Part shown: positions 1-8,957 of the stretch, piece after piece
Position numbering within the stretch: the first letter of the stretch is position 1
Layout of the letters: every line of letters begins with the position of its first letter
NCBI GenBank assembly: GCA_013306675.1
Contig: JABLUY010000113.1
Span: 49,907 to 113,906, forward strand
DNA: 64,000 bases
Source of the DNA: Thraustochytrium sp. TN22
Lineage: Eukaryota > Sar > Bigyra > Thraustochytrida > Thraustochytriidae
Direction of reading: 5' to 3'
Translations under genes and position numbers: made by a program
The notes under the pieces: generated by a model
Told to the model about the DNA's origin: nothing
The model's database searches: none
What the model saw: the letters and a program-made list of their open reading frames with translations, nothing else

Positions 1-252
1 GCGCCGCCTCTTTGGCTCTCTGCCTGCCGCCGCGCGCCGTCCAGGCCATGGAGGCGGTTGACCTCGTCGCGCTCGTCGGCTACTCCGCATCCATCCATCC
101 ATCCATCCATCCACCCATCCCGCATCCCGCTCCGGCGAGAAGGCGACGGCGGGCGGGCGGGCGGGCGGGCGGGCAGGCAGGCAGGCAGAGGCGGGCTGCG
201 AGCCGCGGGTCGCGGCCCGCGCGCGCGCGCGAGCCCGCGGCGGGCGGCCGCC
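1..252 (+). promoter_or_regulatory. 5' flank of the M14 carboxypeptidase gene
   Basis: Low-complexity upstream region. A CATC microsatellite lies at about 88-120, followed by GGGC and GCAG short tandem runs at about 150-190 and an alternating CG run near 218-230. Open frames run through it, but their products are repeat-derived, so I place the gene start at 253. No TATA-like box is visible. Confidence 0.4.
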
Positions 253-2694
253 ATGGGACGCATTCGCGCGCTCGCGGCCTTGGCGGCGCTCGCCGTGGCG
301 GCGCTCGCGCTCGTCGTGGCGCCCGTGCCGGCCGCGGCGGCGTCGTCGTCGTCCTCGCGCCGGCGCAAGAGCAGCAGTAGCAGCAGCAGCGGTGGCAGCG
401 ACGCCATGCTGTCTGAGGCGTTCTTTGAGCGGTGGGCGCCCTTCAAGGAGCTAGAAAAGTTCATGGAGACGCTGTACAAGGCGTACAAGGGGACCAAGCT
501 GGTCTCGCTGTCGACCATCGGCAAGAGCGCGGAGAAGCGCAAGCTCACGCTCATCACCGTGGGGCCCGCAGACCCTCAGCACCAGCTCTTCCTCATGTCC
601 ACCATGCACGGGCGCGAGTGGATCACGCCGTACGCGACGCTGTACACGGCGTGGCAGCTCCTCCAGTGCCACAGCCATGGCGAGCAGCGCTGTGTGGACC
701 TGCTCGCCACGACGCAGGTGCACTTCCTGCCGCTGCTCAACCCGGACGGTTACGAGTTCACGCGCCTGCCGGCGTCCAAGAACGAGCAGGCTCGCCAGTG
801 GCGCAAGAACCGCCGCAACCTATGCTCCAAGTGCGAGCGCGGGGTACACGGCATCGACCTCAACCGTAACTGGGGTGTCAAGGGCAAGTCTTGGGGCTTT
901 GGCAACGATAAGGCCACCACCGAGGTGTACCAGGGCAAGCACCCATTCAGCGAGCCGGAGATCAAGGCGGTGCGCGACTGGCTGCTGCACAAGAACCGCG
1001 CCAAGCAGATTGACGCCTTCTTCGACGTGCACTGCTGCTCGGGCGCCATCCTGCCACCGTTCTACTACAGCGGCGAGCCCGAGGACGTGCAGACCAAAAA
1101 TCTTGAAAACTGCAAGTCCATCGCCAAGGCCATGCGTACCGTCAACGAGTACAAGTACAAGTGGCGCCCGCGCGAGTCCGAGTTCTCCGCATCGAACACG
1201 GGCATTGGCGTCGACTGGATCTACGCCGAGGCTGGCATTCCTAATGTCTTTATCGTCGAGACCCGCGGCAACAAGACCAAGCTGCTCAAGGACATCTTCG
1301 AGGTCCCCGAGTCCGAGATCATCCCCATCTCCAAGGAGCTGCTCGCGGGCTTCTGGAAGATGGCCGAGCTCTTCGCGCCGAGCCAGCCAGCTAGCGGCGG
1401 CGCCGCCGCCATGGCTAGCACAAACTCGTTTCGCGCGGTGGACCACGTGGCAGATGCGAGCGATGACGGGCGTGCCGACGGGACCACGCACGCGGCGACG
1501 GACAATGGCGAGGCAGACTACGACGATGCCATGCCGGGTCTGCGCGGCGCCTCGGACAAGAGCCGTGAGGAGGTCGTGGTTCGCGAGGCCGAACCGGACC
1601 CGAGCGCGATGAGTCTGGACGATCTCCTCATGGCCCTGGACGACTCCGTCAAGCCCAGGCCCAAGCCCAAGCCCAAGCCCAAGCCCCAAAATGCCGAAAT
1701 GGATGAGGAGAAGAAGGCAAAGACCACGGCTCCCGAGCGAAACGTCGCGGAGGACGTGTCCGAGGCGACCACTGAGCCACCAGACCTGGAGGATTGGGAG
1801 GAGGCCAAGGCGGACGAGGAGCCAGAGATCGCCGACGTGTGGACATCCAACGACGCGGTACTCTCCGCATCGGCGGAAGACGATCAGTTCGAGTCCTACG
1901 GGAATGCACAGGCCTCTGACACGGATCACGCCGAGATCCAGGTAGAGACGACCGAGAATGAGGAGGACGATGCGGAGCAGGAGCTCGAGGCCACCGCGGA
2001 TGACGAGGAAGATGACGAGGAAGTGGAGGAGGACGAGGACTCCGAGGACGAGGACTCCGAGGAGGCAGAAGCTGTCGACTTTGGTGACGCAGACGACGAC
2101 GGTGGTATCGATACCAACGGCGAGGCTGACGACGACAACGATGCCGAGACCGTGGCACACCGGAGAAGAGAACAGTCCGAAGACGAGGATGAGGCCGAGA
2201 CTGAGCGCGAGGCAGATAGCATCATCGACGGCCTTGAAATGACTCTGGAGGAGGCCATGAAGCGCGATGGGGATGACGGCGGCGCAGGCCAGGGCGGCCG
2301 AATGGCAGCGTCGGCGAGCCTCGACAAGAAGGAGGAGGCATCTGGTGAAGAGGATCCGTTCGACATGGACGCCGAGGATGATGCCGAGGACGAGGACGTG
2401 GACTCGCCGTTGTTCGAGAAGAATCTTGACAAGGCCGTTCATGCACTTTTGGGCGAGGCCGATGAGGATGAGGAGGAGGAGTCCGTAGAGGCGCAGCGGC
2501 GCGCACGACTCGCTGAGTATCGTCGGATGCGTCAGGGGATGGACCCCGACATGCGTCGCGAGATTGAAGAGGTGCGCTACAGCCAGGAAGCGGCCATGCT
2601 GCGTGCCGCGGGTGCAGGCGTTCTGGCCATGGTCGTCTGTGGCCTCGCCTGGCTGGCGTCCAGACGCACGCGCAAGGCCTTCAAGGGCGAGTAG
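253..2694 (+). CDS. Membrane-anchored M14 (zinc) carboxypeptidase with acidic stalk
   Basis: Predicted 813-residue metallocarboxypeptidase that removes C-terminal residues from peptides in the secretory pathway or at the cell surface. Residues 1-28 form an Ala-rich hydrophobic signal peptide. The M14 domain covers about 45-385. It shows the zinc motif HGRE (H119, E122), the DLNRNW substrate-binding motif (N204, R205), the third zinc ligand H260 and the catalytic glutamate in ETRG (E336). A Val precedes Asp-Trp near residue 320, where carboxypeptidase A has Ile255, suggesting preference for hydrophobic C-termini (inference). The loop that carries Tyr248 in carboxypeptidase A reads FSASN here, so that tyrosine may be Phe. 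Residues about 395-770 are very acidic and contain a (KP)n run near 472-482. A hydrophobic segment near 782-802 followed by basic residues indicates a type I anchor. I chose ATG 253 because it starts the signal peptide; the longer frame from 58 adds only repeat-encoded sequence. Confidence 0.88.
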   Translation: MGRIRALAALAALAVAALALVVAPVPAAAASSSSSRRRKSSSSSSSGGSDAMLSEAFFERWAPFKELEKFMETLYKAYKGTKLVSLSTIGKSAEKRKLTLITVGPADPQHQLFLMSTMHGREWITPYATLYTAWQLLQCHSHGEQRCVDLLATTQVHFLPLLNPDGYEFTRLPASKNEQARQWRKNRRNLCSKCERGVHGIDLNRNWGVKGKSWGFGNDKATTEVYQGKHPFSEPEIKAVRDWLLHKNRAKQIDAFFDVHCCSGAILPPFYYSGEPEDVQTKNLENCKSIAKAMRTVNEYKYKWRPRESEFSASNTGIGVDWIYAEAGIPNVFIVETRGNKTKLLKDIFEVPESEIIPISKELLAGFWKMAELFAPSQPASGGAAAMASTNSFRAVDHVADASDDGRADGTTHAATDNGEADYDDAMPGLRGASDKSREEVVVREAEPDPSAMSLDDLLMALDDSVKPRPKPKPKPKPQNAEMDEEKKAKTTAPERNVAEDVSEATTEPPDLEDWEEAKADEEPEIADVWTSNDAVLSASAEDDQFESYGNAQASDTDHAEIQVETTENEEDDAEQELEATADDEEDDEEVEEDEDSEDEDSEEAEAVDFGDADDDGGIDTNGEADDDNDAETVAHRRREQSEDEDEAETEREADSIIDGLEMTLEEAMKRDGDDGGAGQGGRMAASASLDKKEEASGEEDPFDMDAEDDAEDEDVDSPLFEKNLDKAVHALLGEADEDEEEESVEAQRRARLAEYRRMRQGMDPDMRREIEEVRYSQEAAMLRAAGAGVLAMVVCGLAWLASRRTRKAFKGE

Positions 2695-3009
2695 AGACGG
2701 GCCGCTTCTGCACGAGCTCTGGATGCGAAAGTGCGGCGTGGAACTTGAAGACAAGGCGAAGATGGGCCTCTTTGCTACGACGACCCCACAACGCTAGAGA
2801 AAGAGAGAGAGAGAGAGACCGAGACCGAGACAGAGACAGGGACAGAACCTACTTCACACACATGCACAATTCAACAATGTTCGGACTCTTTGCAATGCGC
2901 CGTGCGGCAGGCGAACTCACGCGTGCGCGCGCGTGAGAAAAAGGGAGGGAGCCCATCTACTTCGCGCACACGTTTCAGCGATGTCCTCCGAAACGACTGC
3001 ACTGAAGAA
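2695..3009. other. Convergent 3' intergenic region with GA repeats
   Basis: Gap between two converging genes. A (GA)n/(GAGACC)n purine tract lies at about 2797-2850. No coding signal, RNA gene or clear polyadenylation signal is seen. Confidence 0.5.
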
Positions 3010-4623
3010 TTACAGGCTGAGCAATAAGTGCAGCTCTGGGTCCATGACGGCGTTTGGGAGCCAAGAGATGCGGTCCGCCGCCAGCATGGACTCGAGCGCA
3101 TCGCCAGGCAGATGCGTGGTCGTTGGTACAAGGTCGCCCTTGACGAGGTCCGCGTACGCCTTGTCGCGCACCCAAGACGCAGCCAGCGGCGCGCTGGCAA
3201 CCTTGGCGGCGCCAATGGAGATGCGCTGGCCCTCCTCCCACTCAGACACCACATGCAAAACATCGCCGGCCGCGGAGACCACCTGCGCAGTGAAGGTTCC
3301 GTGAGGAAGGCCGTCGGCCCAGGTGCCCTGAGCGAGCACGCCTTGCGCAGGGAACTCTAGCTCGCCTCGGCCGTGGCGCTGCGCAGAGCGCCAGCGGCCG
3401 CGAAAGGTGGTCCCATCGCGGGCGCAGACGACGCCCGCGTGCGGCGCGCCGTCGCGCATGAGGCCGGCAAAGACCAGACTGCCCTCGCCCGCGCCCTCGA
3501 GCGCAAAGCCCGAGGTGGATGGCGGGCGAACGCCGCGTGGGGCGGCGGCCTGGTCCCAGGTCCCCACCGCGCAGCGGTCGGCCTTCATCCAGCAGCCGAA
3601 ACCGCGCGGCATGCCGTCCTCGTCCAGGAGGCCAACATAGCAGCCATCCTGGGACCGCCGCGTGCCGAGGCCGCCCAGGCGGTCGTCGGTCGCCTTGCAT
3701 GAGACCGTGTCGCCGTTTTTGGTCGTGTATCGCGCGCGGCCCTGCAGCTTGCCGTGGAGCCAGAAGCCGTCGAGCTGCTCGCCCTCGCGGTAGGCGCAGC
3801 GCGCGAAGCCGTGCAGCTCGTCGTTCTGGAAATAGCCCTCGACGCGGTCTCCGTTGGAGAATTGCCGCGTGCCCCAGCCGTACGCCTTGCCGGCTTGCCA
3901 GCCGCCGTCGTGCTCGGTGCCATTCGAGAGGCGGCGCTTGCCGCGTCCGTGCGGCACGCCGGCCTGCAGGTCGCCAACATACACGTGGCCCTCGGCCCAG
4001 CGATAGACGCCGCGAACCACCTGGTTGTCCTCAAAGACGCCGTCCACCCGGTCGCCGTTCGCATACACCAGGCTGCCCGGACCGTGCATGCATCCCGCGC
4101 GATAGAAGCCGCTGTGGTAGCTCCCGTTGCTAAACTCGGTGCTGCCCTTCCCTTCGCGCAGGAGTGCCTCGCTGAACTCGCCCTCGTAGACCCCAAAGCT
4201 GGCGCGCACCACGCCCACGCCCACCATCGCGTCGCCTTCCCAGACGCCCTCGAAGACCATGCCGTCCACCTCCCGCGTCTCGCCTCGCCACGACCCGCTC
4301 CTGCGCGCGCGTCGTCGGCTGCCGCCCGCGGACGACTTGCGCCGCGGCCGCATGCCCACGTCGGGCGACGCCCCCGCTGTCCTCGCCTTGCCGGCGCCCT
4401 CCAGCTCCTCGTCGTCGTCGGCCTTCCCGGCGCCCGCGAGCTCTCCCGGCGCCGCCGCGCGCGTTTCGGCCTTGGTCGCCGCCGCTCTCGCGCTACCTGC
4501 GCTGCCGCCGCCGCTGCCGCCGCTGCTCCTGCGTCTGCCGCCGCCGCCGCCGCCGCCGCCGCCGCGCGCGTCCTGCACGCCCGCGGTACGCCCGCGGCCC
4601 GCGCCGCCGCGGCTCCTGCGCAT
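3010..4623 (-). CDS. MORN-repeat protein
   Basis: Predicted 537 residues. From about residue 115 to 480 the protein is a run of MORN-type repeats of about 23 residues, with recurring YxGxF, GxGxxxxxNG and DGxW elements such as YEGEF, ANGDRVDG, SNGTEHDG and SNGDRVEGYF. MORN repeats usually bind membranes or act as scaffolds at cortical or ciliary structures. The N-terminal 110 residues are low complexity (poly-Gly, Ala/Arg/Lys). The C-terminus has no repeats and ends in a short hydrophobic tail. The start is uncertain: ATG at 4623 is the first in frame, but ATG at 4353 would remove most of the Gly/Ala-rich leader. It is divergent from the TPR gene across a 358-bp GC-rich gap. No enzymatic domain such as a PIP kinase or SET domain follows the repeats, so a scaffold role is inferred. 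Confidence 0.8.
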   Translation of the reverse strand: MRRSRGGAGRGRTAGVQDARGGGGGGGGGRRRSSGGSGGGSAGSARAAATKAETRAAAPGELAGAGKADDDEELEGAGKARTAGASPDVGMRPRRKSSAGGSRRRARRSGSWRGETREVDGMVFEGVWEGDAMVGVGVVRASFGVYEGEFSEALLREGKGSTEFSNGSYHSGFYRAGCMHGPGSLVYANGDRVDGVFEDNQVVRGVYRWAEGHVYVGDLQAGVPHGRGKRRLSNGTEHDGGWQAGKAYGWGTRQFSNGDRVEGYFQNDELHGFARCAYREGEQLDGFWLHGKLQGRARYTTKNGDTVSCKATDDRLGGLGTRRSQDGCYVGLLDEDGMPRGFGCWMKADRCAVGTWDQAAAPRGVRPPSTSGFALEGAGEGSLVFAGLMRDGAPHAGVVCARDGTTFRGRWRSAQRHGRGELEFPAQGVLAQGTWADGLPHGTFTAQVVSAAGDVLHVVSEWEEGQRISIGAAKVASAPLAASWVRDKAYADLVKGDLVPTTTHLPGDALESMLAADRISWLPNAVMDPELHLLLSL

Positions 4624-4981
4624 GCGGCCGCCCGCGCGCCGCAGCGCCGCAGCAGCGCCGCGCGCCGCGCGCCGCGCGCCCGCGCGCCGCGCGCGCCGCG
4701 CGCCCGCGCGGCCGCGCGAGCGAAGGAAGCCAGGGGTCTGCCGCCGCGCCGGCCGCCGCGCCGCGCGCCTCTACGTGACACGGCCATGCCTTGTGCAGCG
4801 GCAGCCTCGCCATGGGCGAGCCATTCTGATTTCAAAACGCGGCGGCGCGCGGGCGCGGGCGCGGGCGCGGCGCGGGCGGGCGCGGGCGGGCGCGGGCGGG
4901 CGCGAGCGCGGCGCGGGCGCGGCGCGGCGCGGTCGGCGCGATCGGCGCGGCGCGGCGCGGGCCGCGGCGCGGGCCAGCACC
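4624..4981. promoter_or_regulatory. Divergent promoter region, extremely GC-rich
   Basis: Shared 5' region of the MORN gene (minus) and the TIR-like/TPR gene (plus). It is filled with GCGCGC and GCGGGC-type tandem repeats, densest at about 4845-4975. The only AT-containing patch is near 4790-4840. Frames that read through it on both strands give Ala/Arg/Pro-only products and are not credible coding sequence. Confidence 0.45.
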
Positions 4982-7900
4982 ATGGCGGCGGCGGAGGGGG
5001 CTGCGGACGAGGCGGCGGCCGGCGAGGGCGCGGCGGAGAACGAGGTGATGGGCGTGAGCATGGAGTTCCTGCTGGAGTGGATGAGCATGTACACGAGCTA
5101 CACGACGGCGGAGATATGCGAGGCGGTGCGCAAGAAGACGGCGGCGAGGAGGTGCGCCTTCGTGGAGCTGCTGGCGGAGCAGGAGGAGCACGCGGATAAT
5201 GTGGGGCCGGCAAGCCTGTACCTGTGCCACGGGTGGGCGCACTCTTTCCACGACACCGTCATGGCGGTGCAGACGCACTACCTGGAGTTCCCTGACGTGC
5301 GGATGGACGAGACCTTTGTGTGGATCGACATCTTGTGCGTGAACCAGCACGAGCTGGAGGAGAGCTTGGACGACCTGGAGGCAGCAGCACAGCGCATCAA
5401 GGCGGCGCAGGCGCTGATTGAGAGCATCGGCTGCACGATCGTGGCGATGCCCTTTCCCGTGGCGGTCGCAGAGGACGAGGGCGAAGAGGGCGCGGGCGGC
5501 TCTTCGGCGCCGCTGACCATCGCCAGGCCGCCCCTGCCACCGCTCCCGTTCTCGTCCTCGTCCTCATCCTCGTTGGTGTCGTCGGCGCACTCCGAACAGG
5601 AGGGCGAGCAGCGGCAGGGCAACGCGGGGTCCATTCTGCGGCGCGCCTGGTGCCTGTGGGAGATCCTGTGCAGCAACCCGCAGACCACGGTGGTGGCGCT
5701 CTTCGCGGGCGAGCGGCGGCAGTTCTTGCGGGACCTGGAGCATCAGCCGGCCGTGGTCCTGGCGATGCTGCGCGCAGCGACGCGGTGCACGATGAGCGAG
5801 AGCAGCTCGCCAGCCGACACGGACCGGCTCTTGCACACCTTCGAGGACTGGACGTTGTCAGGTGTCAAGGCCGGGCCGGAGCAGATCGGGTTCGACCTGG
5901 TGGATGAGCGCGTGCGGCTGTCGCTGAGCCGGTGGGTGGCCGAGGAGGCCTGGACGCTGCTGCTGAGCAAGCAGCGCGACATCGAGCGCGAGTACGCAGA
6001 TCCCTTCGTGCAGCCGCGCAACCCGGGGGGGCAGAGTCTGCGCAACAAGCTGCGGCAGCAAGCCATCTGCATGTACAAGATAATCGCAGCGTTCAGGGAG
6101 GAGAACATGGTGCCGTATGCGATCGAGCTGTGCTCGGCCATGATGCACGAGCACGAACGCTTCCGCGGGCAGCTGGACTATGATCAGACCACGGCAGCCA
6201 ACATCTGCCAGCTGGCGAAGCTGCACGAGGAGGCCGGCAACGTGCAGGAGGCCTTGGGTCTGTACAAGAACTGCCTGGAGCTGAGCCGGCGCATCGCGCC
6301 CGAGTTTGTGGACGATGCGCTGCAGGGCATGGGCCAGTGCAAGTGGCATCTGGGCGATCGCGCGGGCGCCGTGGAGGCCTTCCGCGAGATCGTCGAGATG
6401 GCGCGCCGCGCGCTGCAGGCGCGATCTAGTAGCCTGAGCCGGCGCTCTCTCTCCAACGCGCTCTTCGTACTGGGGACGCATGTACGCGAGATGAGCCCGG
6501 GCAAGGACGGTCTGGGCGAGGCCATCGCGCTCTTCGAGGAGGCCATGAATCTGGCCGCTGACCTTTACGCGGAGGAGGAGTCCGAGGAGACCATTGTGGG
6601 CCTGCGTGAACTAGCGCACCTGCTCTGGCAGCAGGACCGCTTCAAGGAGGCTGCCGCGTACTACGAGCGCCTGCTGACGCTGCAGGAAGTGTGCACGCGC
6701 GAGGGCGGCGAGATCTTGATCCAGGACCCGGACTCGGACGACCTGCCGCCGCGTACAATGGGCGAGGACGACGTGAGCACGGACTTTCGCAATCTGGCTC
6801 GCTGCCTCATGAACGTGAGCGAGGAGGAGAACCCGCGCGCTCTCAAGGAGGCGGCCGAGTTCTGCCGCGCGGCGCTGGACCTGGACATCAAGCGCCACGG
6901 CAGCGTGAGCCCCACGACGCTCAAGGATCTGAAGCTCCTGGCGGAGATCGAGCAGCGCCGCGGCAACACGGACCGCAGCGAGGCGCTCCAGGCGAAGCTG
7001 ACGGACATTCAGGTCCACGTGCAGCGCTCGCGTTTGCGCGCCGGCCCGCTCGTGGAGCTGCGCGAGTCGCACTTTTCCGAGTTCGAGCGGGCGCTGCCGG
7101 GCCTGCTGGCCGACATCAAGTCGACCGGCCGCTATGAGGAGGTAGCGGATGGGCTCACGAACCTGAGCGCCTTTAATGAGCAGCGCGGCGCCTTCGTCAA
7201 GGCTATTGCGTATCTGGGTGAGGCCGCCAAACTCCTGCTTTTTGCCTTGCGCCGCTGGGACACGGACGCCAGCGCGCAGTGGCGCGCGCGCGCACTGCAC
7301 CGCGAGCTGCGCGACGACCTGGTGCACCTCTTCCAGCTCTTCCGCATAGCGGACAAGGTGGAGGCGCTGGTGCCGCACTGCTCAAACTTTGTCAAGATGG
7401 TCAAGTTCTACTTCCGCGACGATTCCGGCAGCGACAACGCCATTCTGGCGCTCGATGTGTACGGCCAACTTCTGCACAGCACCAACCACCGGCGCGAGGC
7501 GGCGCAAGCGCTCGAGGAGGCTGCTCAGCTGGCGGATCAGGTCTACGGAGAGGCGCCCAACCAGCAGTGGGTCGATCTTCTGCAGCACCTCTCGCTCGTC
7601 TACAAGGCGCTCGACGACAGGGAGAAATACATGAAGCTGAACGAGCGCATCTTGGAGATGCACTCAAAGCTGCACGGCCGCGACTCCGAGGACACTGCCG
7701 CCGTGCTCTACCAGCTCGCGGCATCCCAGCTCGCCCTTGCCGAGGAGTGCGCCGATCCGCGCGACGCCATTTCGCGCTCGCTCTGCGCCAAGGCAGGCGC
7801 GCTCCTCGAAGAAGCCATCGCGCTGCTGCAGTCCTTCGCGGACGCCGCTTACCCGGGCGACGCCATCGAGGAGAACATTGCCATTTTTCAGCGCGAGCTT

Positions 7901-8725
7901 GCCGGCGTCTACCTCACGCAGGGCCGTGTGCACGATGCGCTCGAACAGATGCTGCAGGTGGTCGACCTGCACGAGCTGCTCTACGACCAGGAGGACCCGC
8001 ACGACTCGCTTGCCATCCAACAGGACTGCTACTTTCTTGAGCAGCTCAGGCAGCGTGCGGCGCGGCCCGTCGCGGACGCTGCTCCCGACGAGGGCCCTGA
8101 TCTGGACGACGCCGGGGCAGCAGCCGCCCTTGCCCTTGCCGCCAAGGAGGCTAATGCGGTCGGCCAGTCGAATGGCCACCACGAGCCGGCGGAGACGCAG
8201 GCGGCCGAGCCCGAGACCTCCGCGACCTCTGCGCCAGACGAGGGCGCGGACAAGAAGGAGTCTGAGCAGGAGTCCGAGCAGGAGTCTGAGCAGGAGTCTG
8301 AGCAGGAGCTAGAAAATGGCGAAACGGAGGGAGACCGCAACGCGGTCAAGGCAAATGGCGCGACCGCGGCAGGCCACGTCGGGTTGCGCGACAAGGAGAA
8401 AGAGGCTGCCACATCCAAGCCAGAGGCGGAGGCCGAGCTCGAGCCTGGGCTCGCCCAGGCGCTGGAGCAGCCCGGGGATTCGCCGGCGGTGCCTCAGGTC
8501 GCGGCCGCGGAGGCAGGGGCGGCAGTGCGCCCGCCGCCTGCCGCTTCTGCCGTTTCTGTCGCTGATCCTGCCGCTCTTCCTGCTGCCGATGCTGAAGCTC
8601 GTCGGAGTGCGCCGTCTTCACTAGGTGCGTCGGCGGCGTACTCAGCGCCGCCAGATCTGCCGGCTGCGACGGGGCCCAGGGCGTCCTCGCAAGCGCCCAA
8701 GTCGTCTTGCTGCCTGTTGAGCTGA
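4982..8725 (+). CDS. TIR-like/TPR protein with C-terminal CaaX box
   Basis: Predicted 1247 residues. Residues about 80-260 match an N-terminal domain seen in many algal and stramenopile 'kinesin light chain'-annotated proteins: CHGW (H83, G84, W85), then VWIDILCVNQH (W114), then RAWCLWEILC (W223, E227). This resembles TIR-like or HET-type effector folds. Residues about 360-1010 are rich in tetratricopeptide-like helices with paired A/Y/L/A positions, expected to bind protein partners. The region from about 1040 is disordered and Glu-rich, with an ESEQ repeat near 1095-1110. The last residues are CCLLS: CLLS fits a farnesylation CaaX box and the preceding Cys could be palmitoylated, so membrane attachment is likely (inference). 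The start at 4982 has an ACCATGG context; the frame is open further upstream but only through GC-repeat sequence. No catalytic TIR glutamate can be assigned with certainty. Confidence 0.78.
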   Translation: MAAAEGAADEAAAGEGAAENEVMGVSMEFLLEWMSMYTSYTTAEICEAVRKKTAARRCAFVELLAEQEEHADNVGPASLYLCHGWAHSFHDTVMAVQTHYLEFPDVRMDETFVWIDILCVNQHELEESLDDLEAAAQRIKAAQALIESIGCTIVAMPFPVAVAEDEGEEGAGGSSAPLTIARPPLPPLPFSSSSSSSLVSSAHSEQEGEQRQGNAGSILRRAWCLWEILCSNPQTTVVALFAGERRQFLRDLEHQPAVVLAMLRAATRCTMSESSSPADTDRLLHTFEDWTLSGVKAGPEQIGFDLVDERVRLSLSRWVAEEAWTLLLSKQRDIEREYADPFVQPRNPGGQSLRNKLRQQAICMYKIIAAFREENMVPYAIELCSAMMHEHERFRGQLDYDQTTAANICQLAKLHEEAGNVQEALGLYKNCLELSRRIAPEFVDDALQGMGQCKWHLGDRAGAVEAFREIVEMARRALQARSSSLSRRSLSNALFVLGTHVREMSPGKDGLGEAIALFEEAMNLAADLYAEEESEETIVGLRELAHLLWQQDRFKEAAAYYERLLTLQEVCTREGGEILIQDPDSDDLPPRTMGEDDVSTDFRNLARCLMNVSEEENPRALKEAAEFCRAALDLDIKRHGSVSPTTLKDLKLLAEIEQRRGNTDRSEALQAKLTDIQVHVQRSRLRAGPLVELRESHFSEFERALPGLLADIKSTGRYEEVADGLTNLSAFNEQRGAFVKAIAYLGEAAKLLLFALRRWDTDASAQWRARALHRELRDDLVHLFQLFRIADKVEALVPHCSNFVKMVKFYFRDDSGSDNAILALDVYGQLLHSTNHRREAAQALEEAAQLADQVYGEAPNQQWVDLLQHLSLVYKALDDREKYMKLNERILEMHSKLHGRDSEDTAAVLYQLAASQLALAEECADPRDAISRSLCAKAGALLEEAIALLQSFADAAYPGDAIEENIAIFQRELAGVYLTQGRVHDALEQMLQVVDLHELLYDQEDPHDSLAIQQDCYFLEQLRQRAARPVADAAPDEGPDLDDAGAAAALALAAKEANAVGQSNGHHEPAETQAAEPETSATSAPDEGADKKESEQESEQESEQESEQELENGETEGDRNAVKANGATAAGHVGLRDKEKEAATSKPEAEAELEPGLAQALEQPGDSPAVPQVAAAEAGAAVRPPPAASAVSVADPAALPAADAEARRSAPSSLGASAAYSAPPDLPAATGPRASSQAPKSSCCLLS

Positions 8726-8957
8726 CACTGAGTCCGGGCTCCTTTGAAGTGGCATGCGAATGAAGACACCAATACCATGGATGCACCATGCATGGTACGA
8801 CGGTGATGAACATGAAACCAACATCTGTTTTTGATCTTTTCATCAGCGATGAACTCGCACGTGCTCTTTTTTCTTGCCGGCAGTGTTGAGCATGAACTTC
8901 ACATTATTTTTGGATCTCTTCCTGCTTGTATTTATCTTACAGCTTTGGGGTCTCCGC
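8726..8957. other. Convergent 3' intergenic gap
   Basis: AT-richer spacer between the TPR and SYLF genes. A short palindromic stretch (accatggatgcaccatgcatgg, about 8773-8794) is present. No gene seen. Confidence 0.4.

Noticed and set aside
820-2754. Long minus-strand open frame (644 codons) across the carboxypeptidase gene
   Set aside because: It is the antisense shadow of a GC-rich gene; the plus strand has full M14 motifs and the minus product shows only Leu/Val/Arg bias without domains.
3754-5199. Plus-strand frame opposite the MORN gene
   Set aside because: The product is Ala/Arg/Val-rich, runs through the GC-repeat promoter and has no recognisable motif, whereas the minus strand encodes regular MORN repeats.
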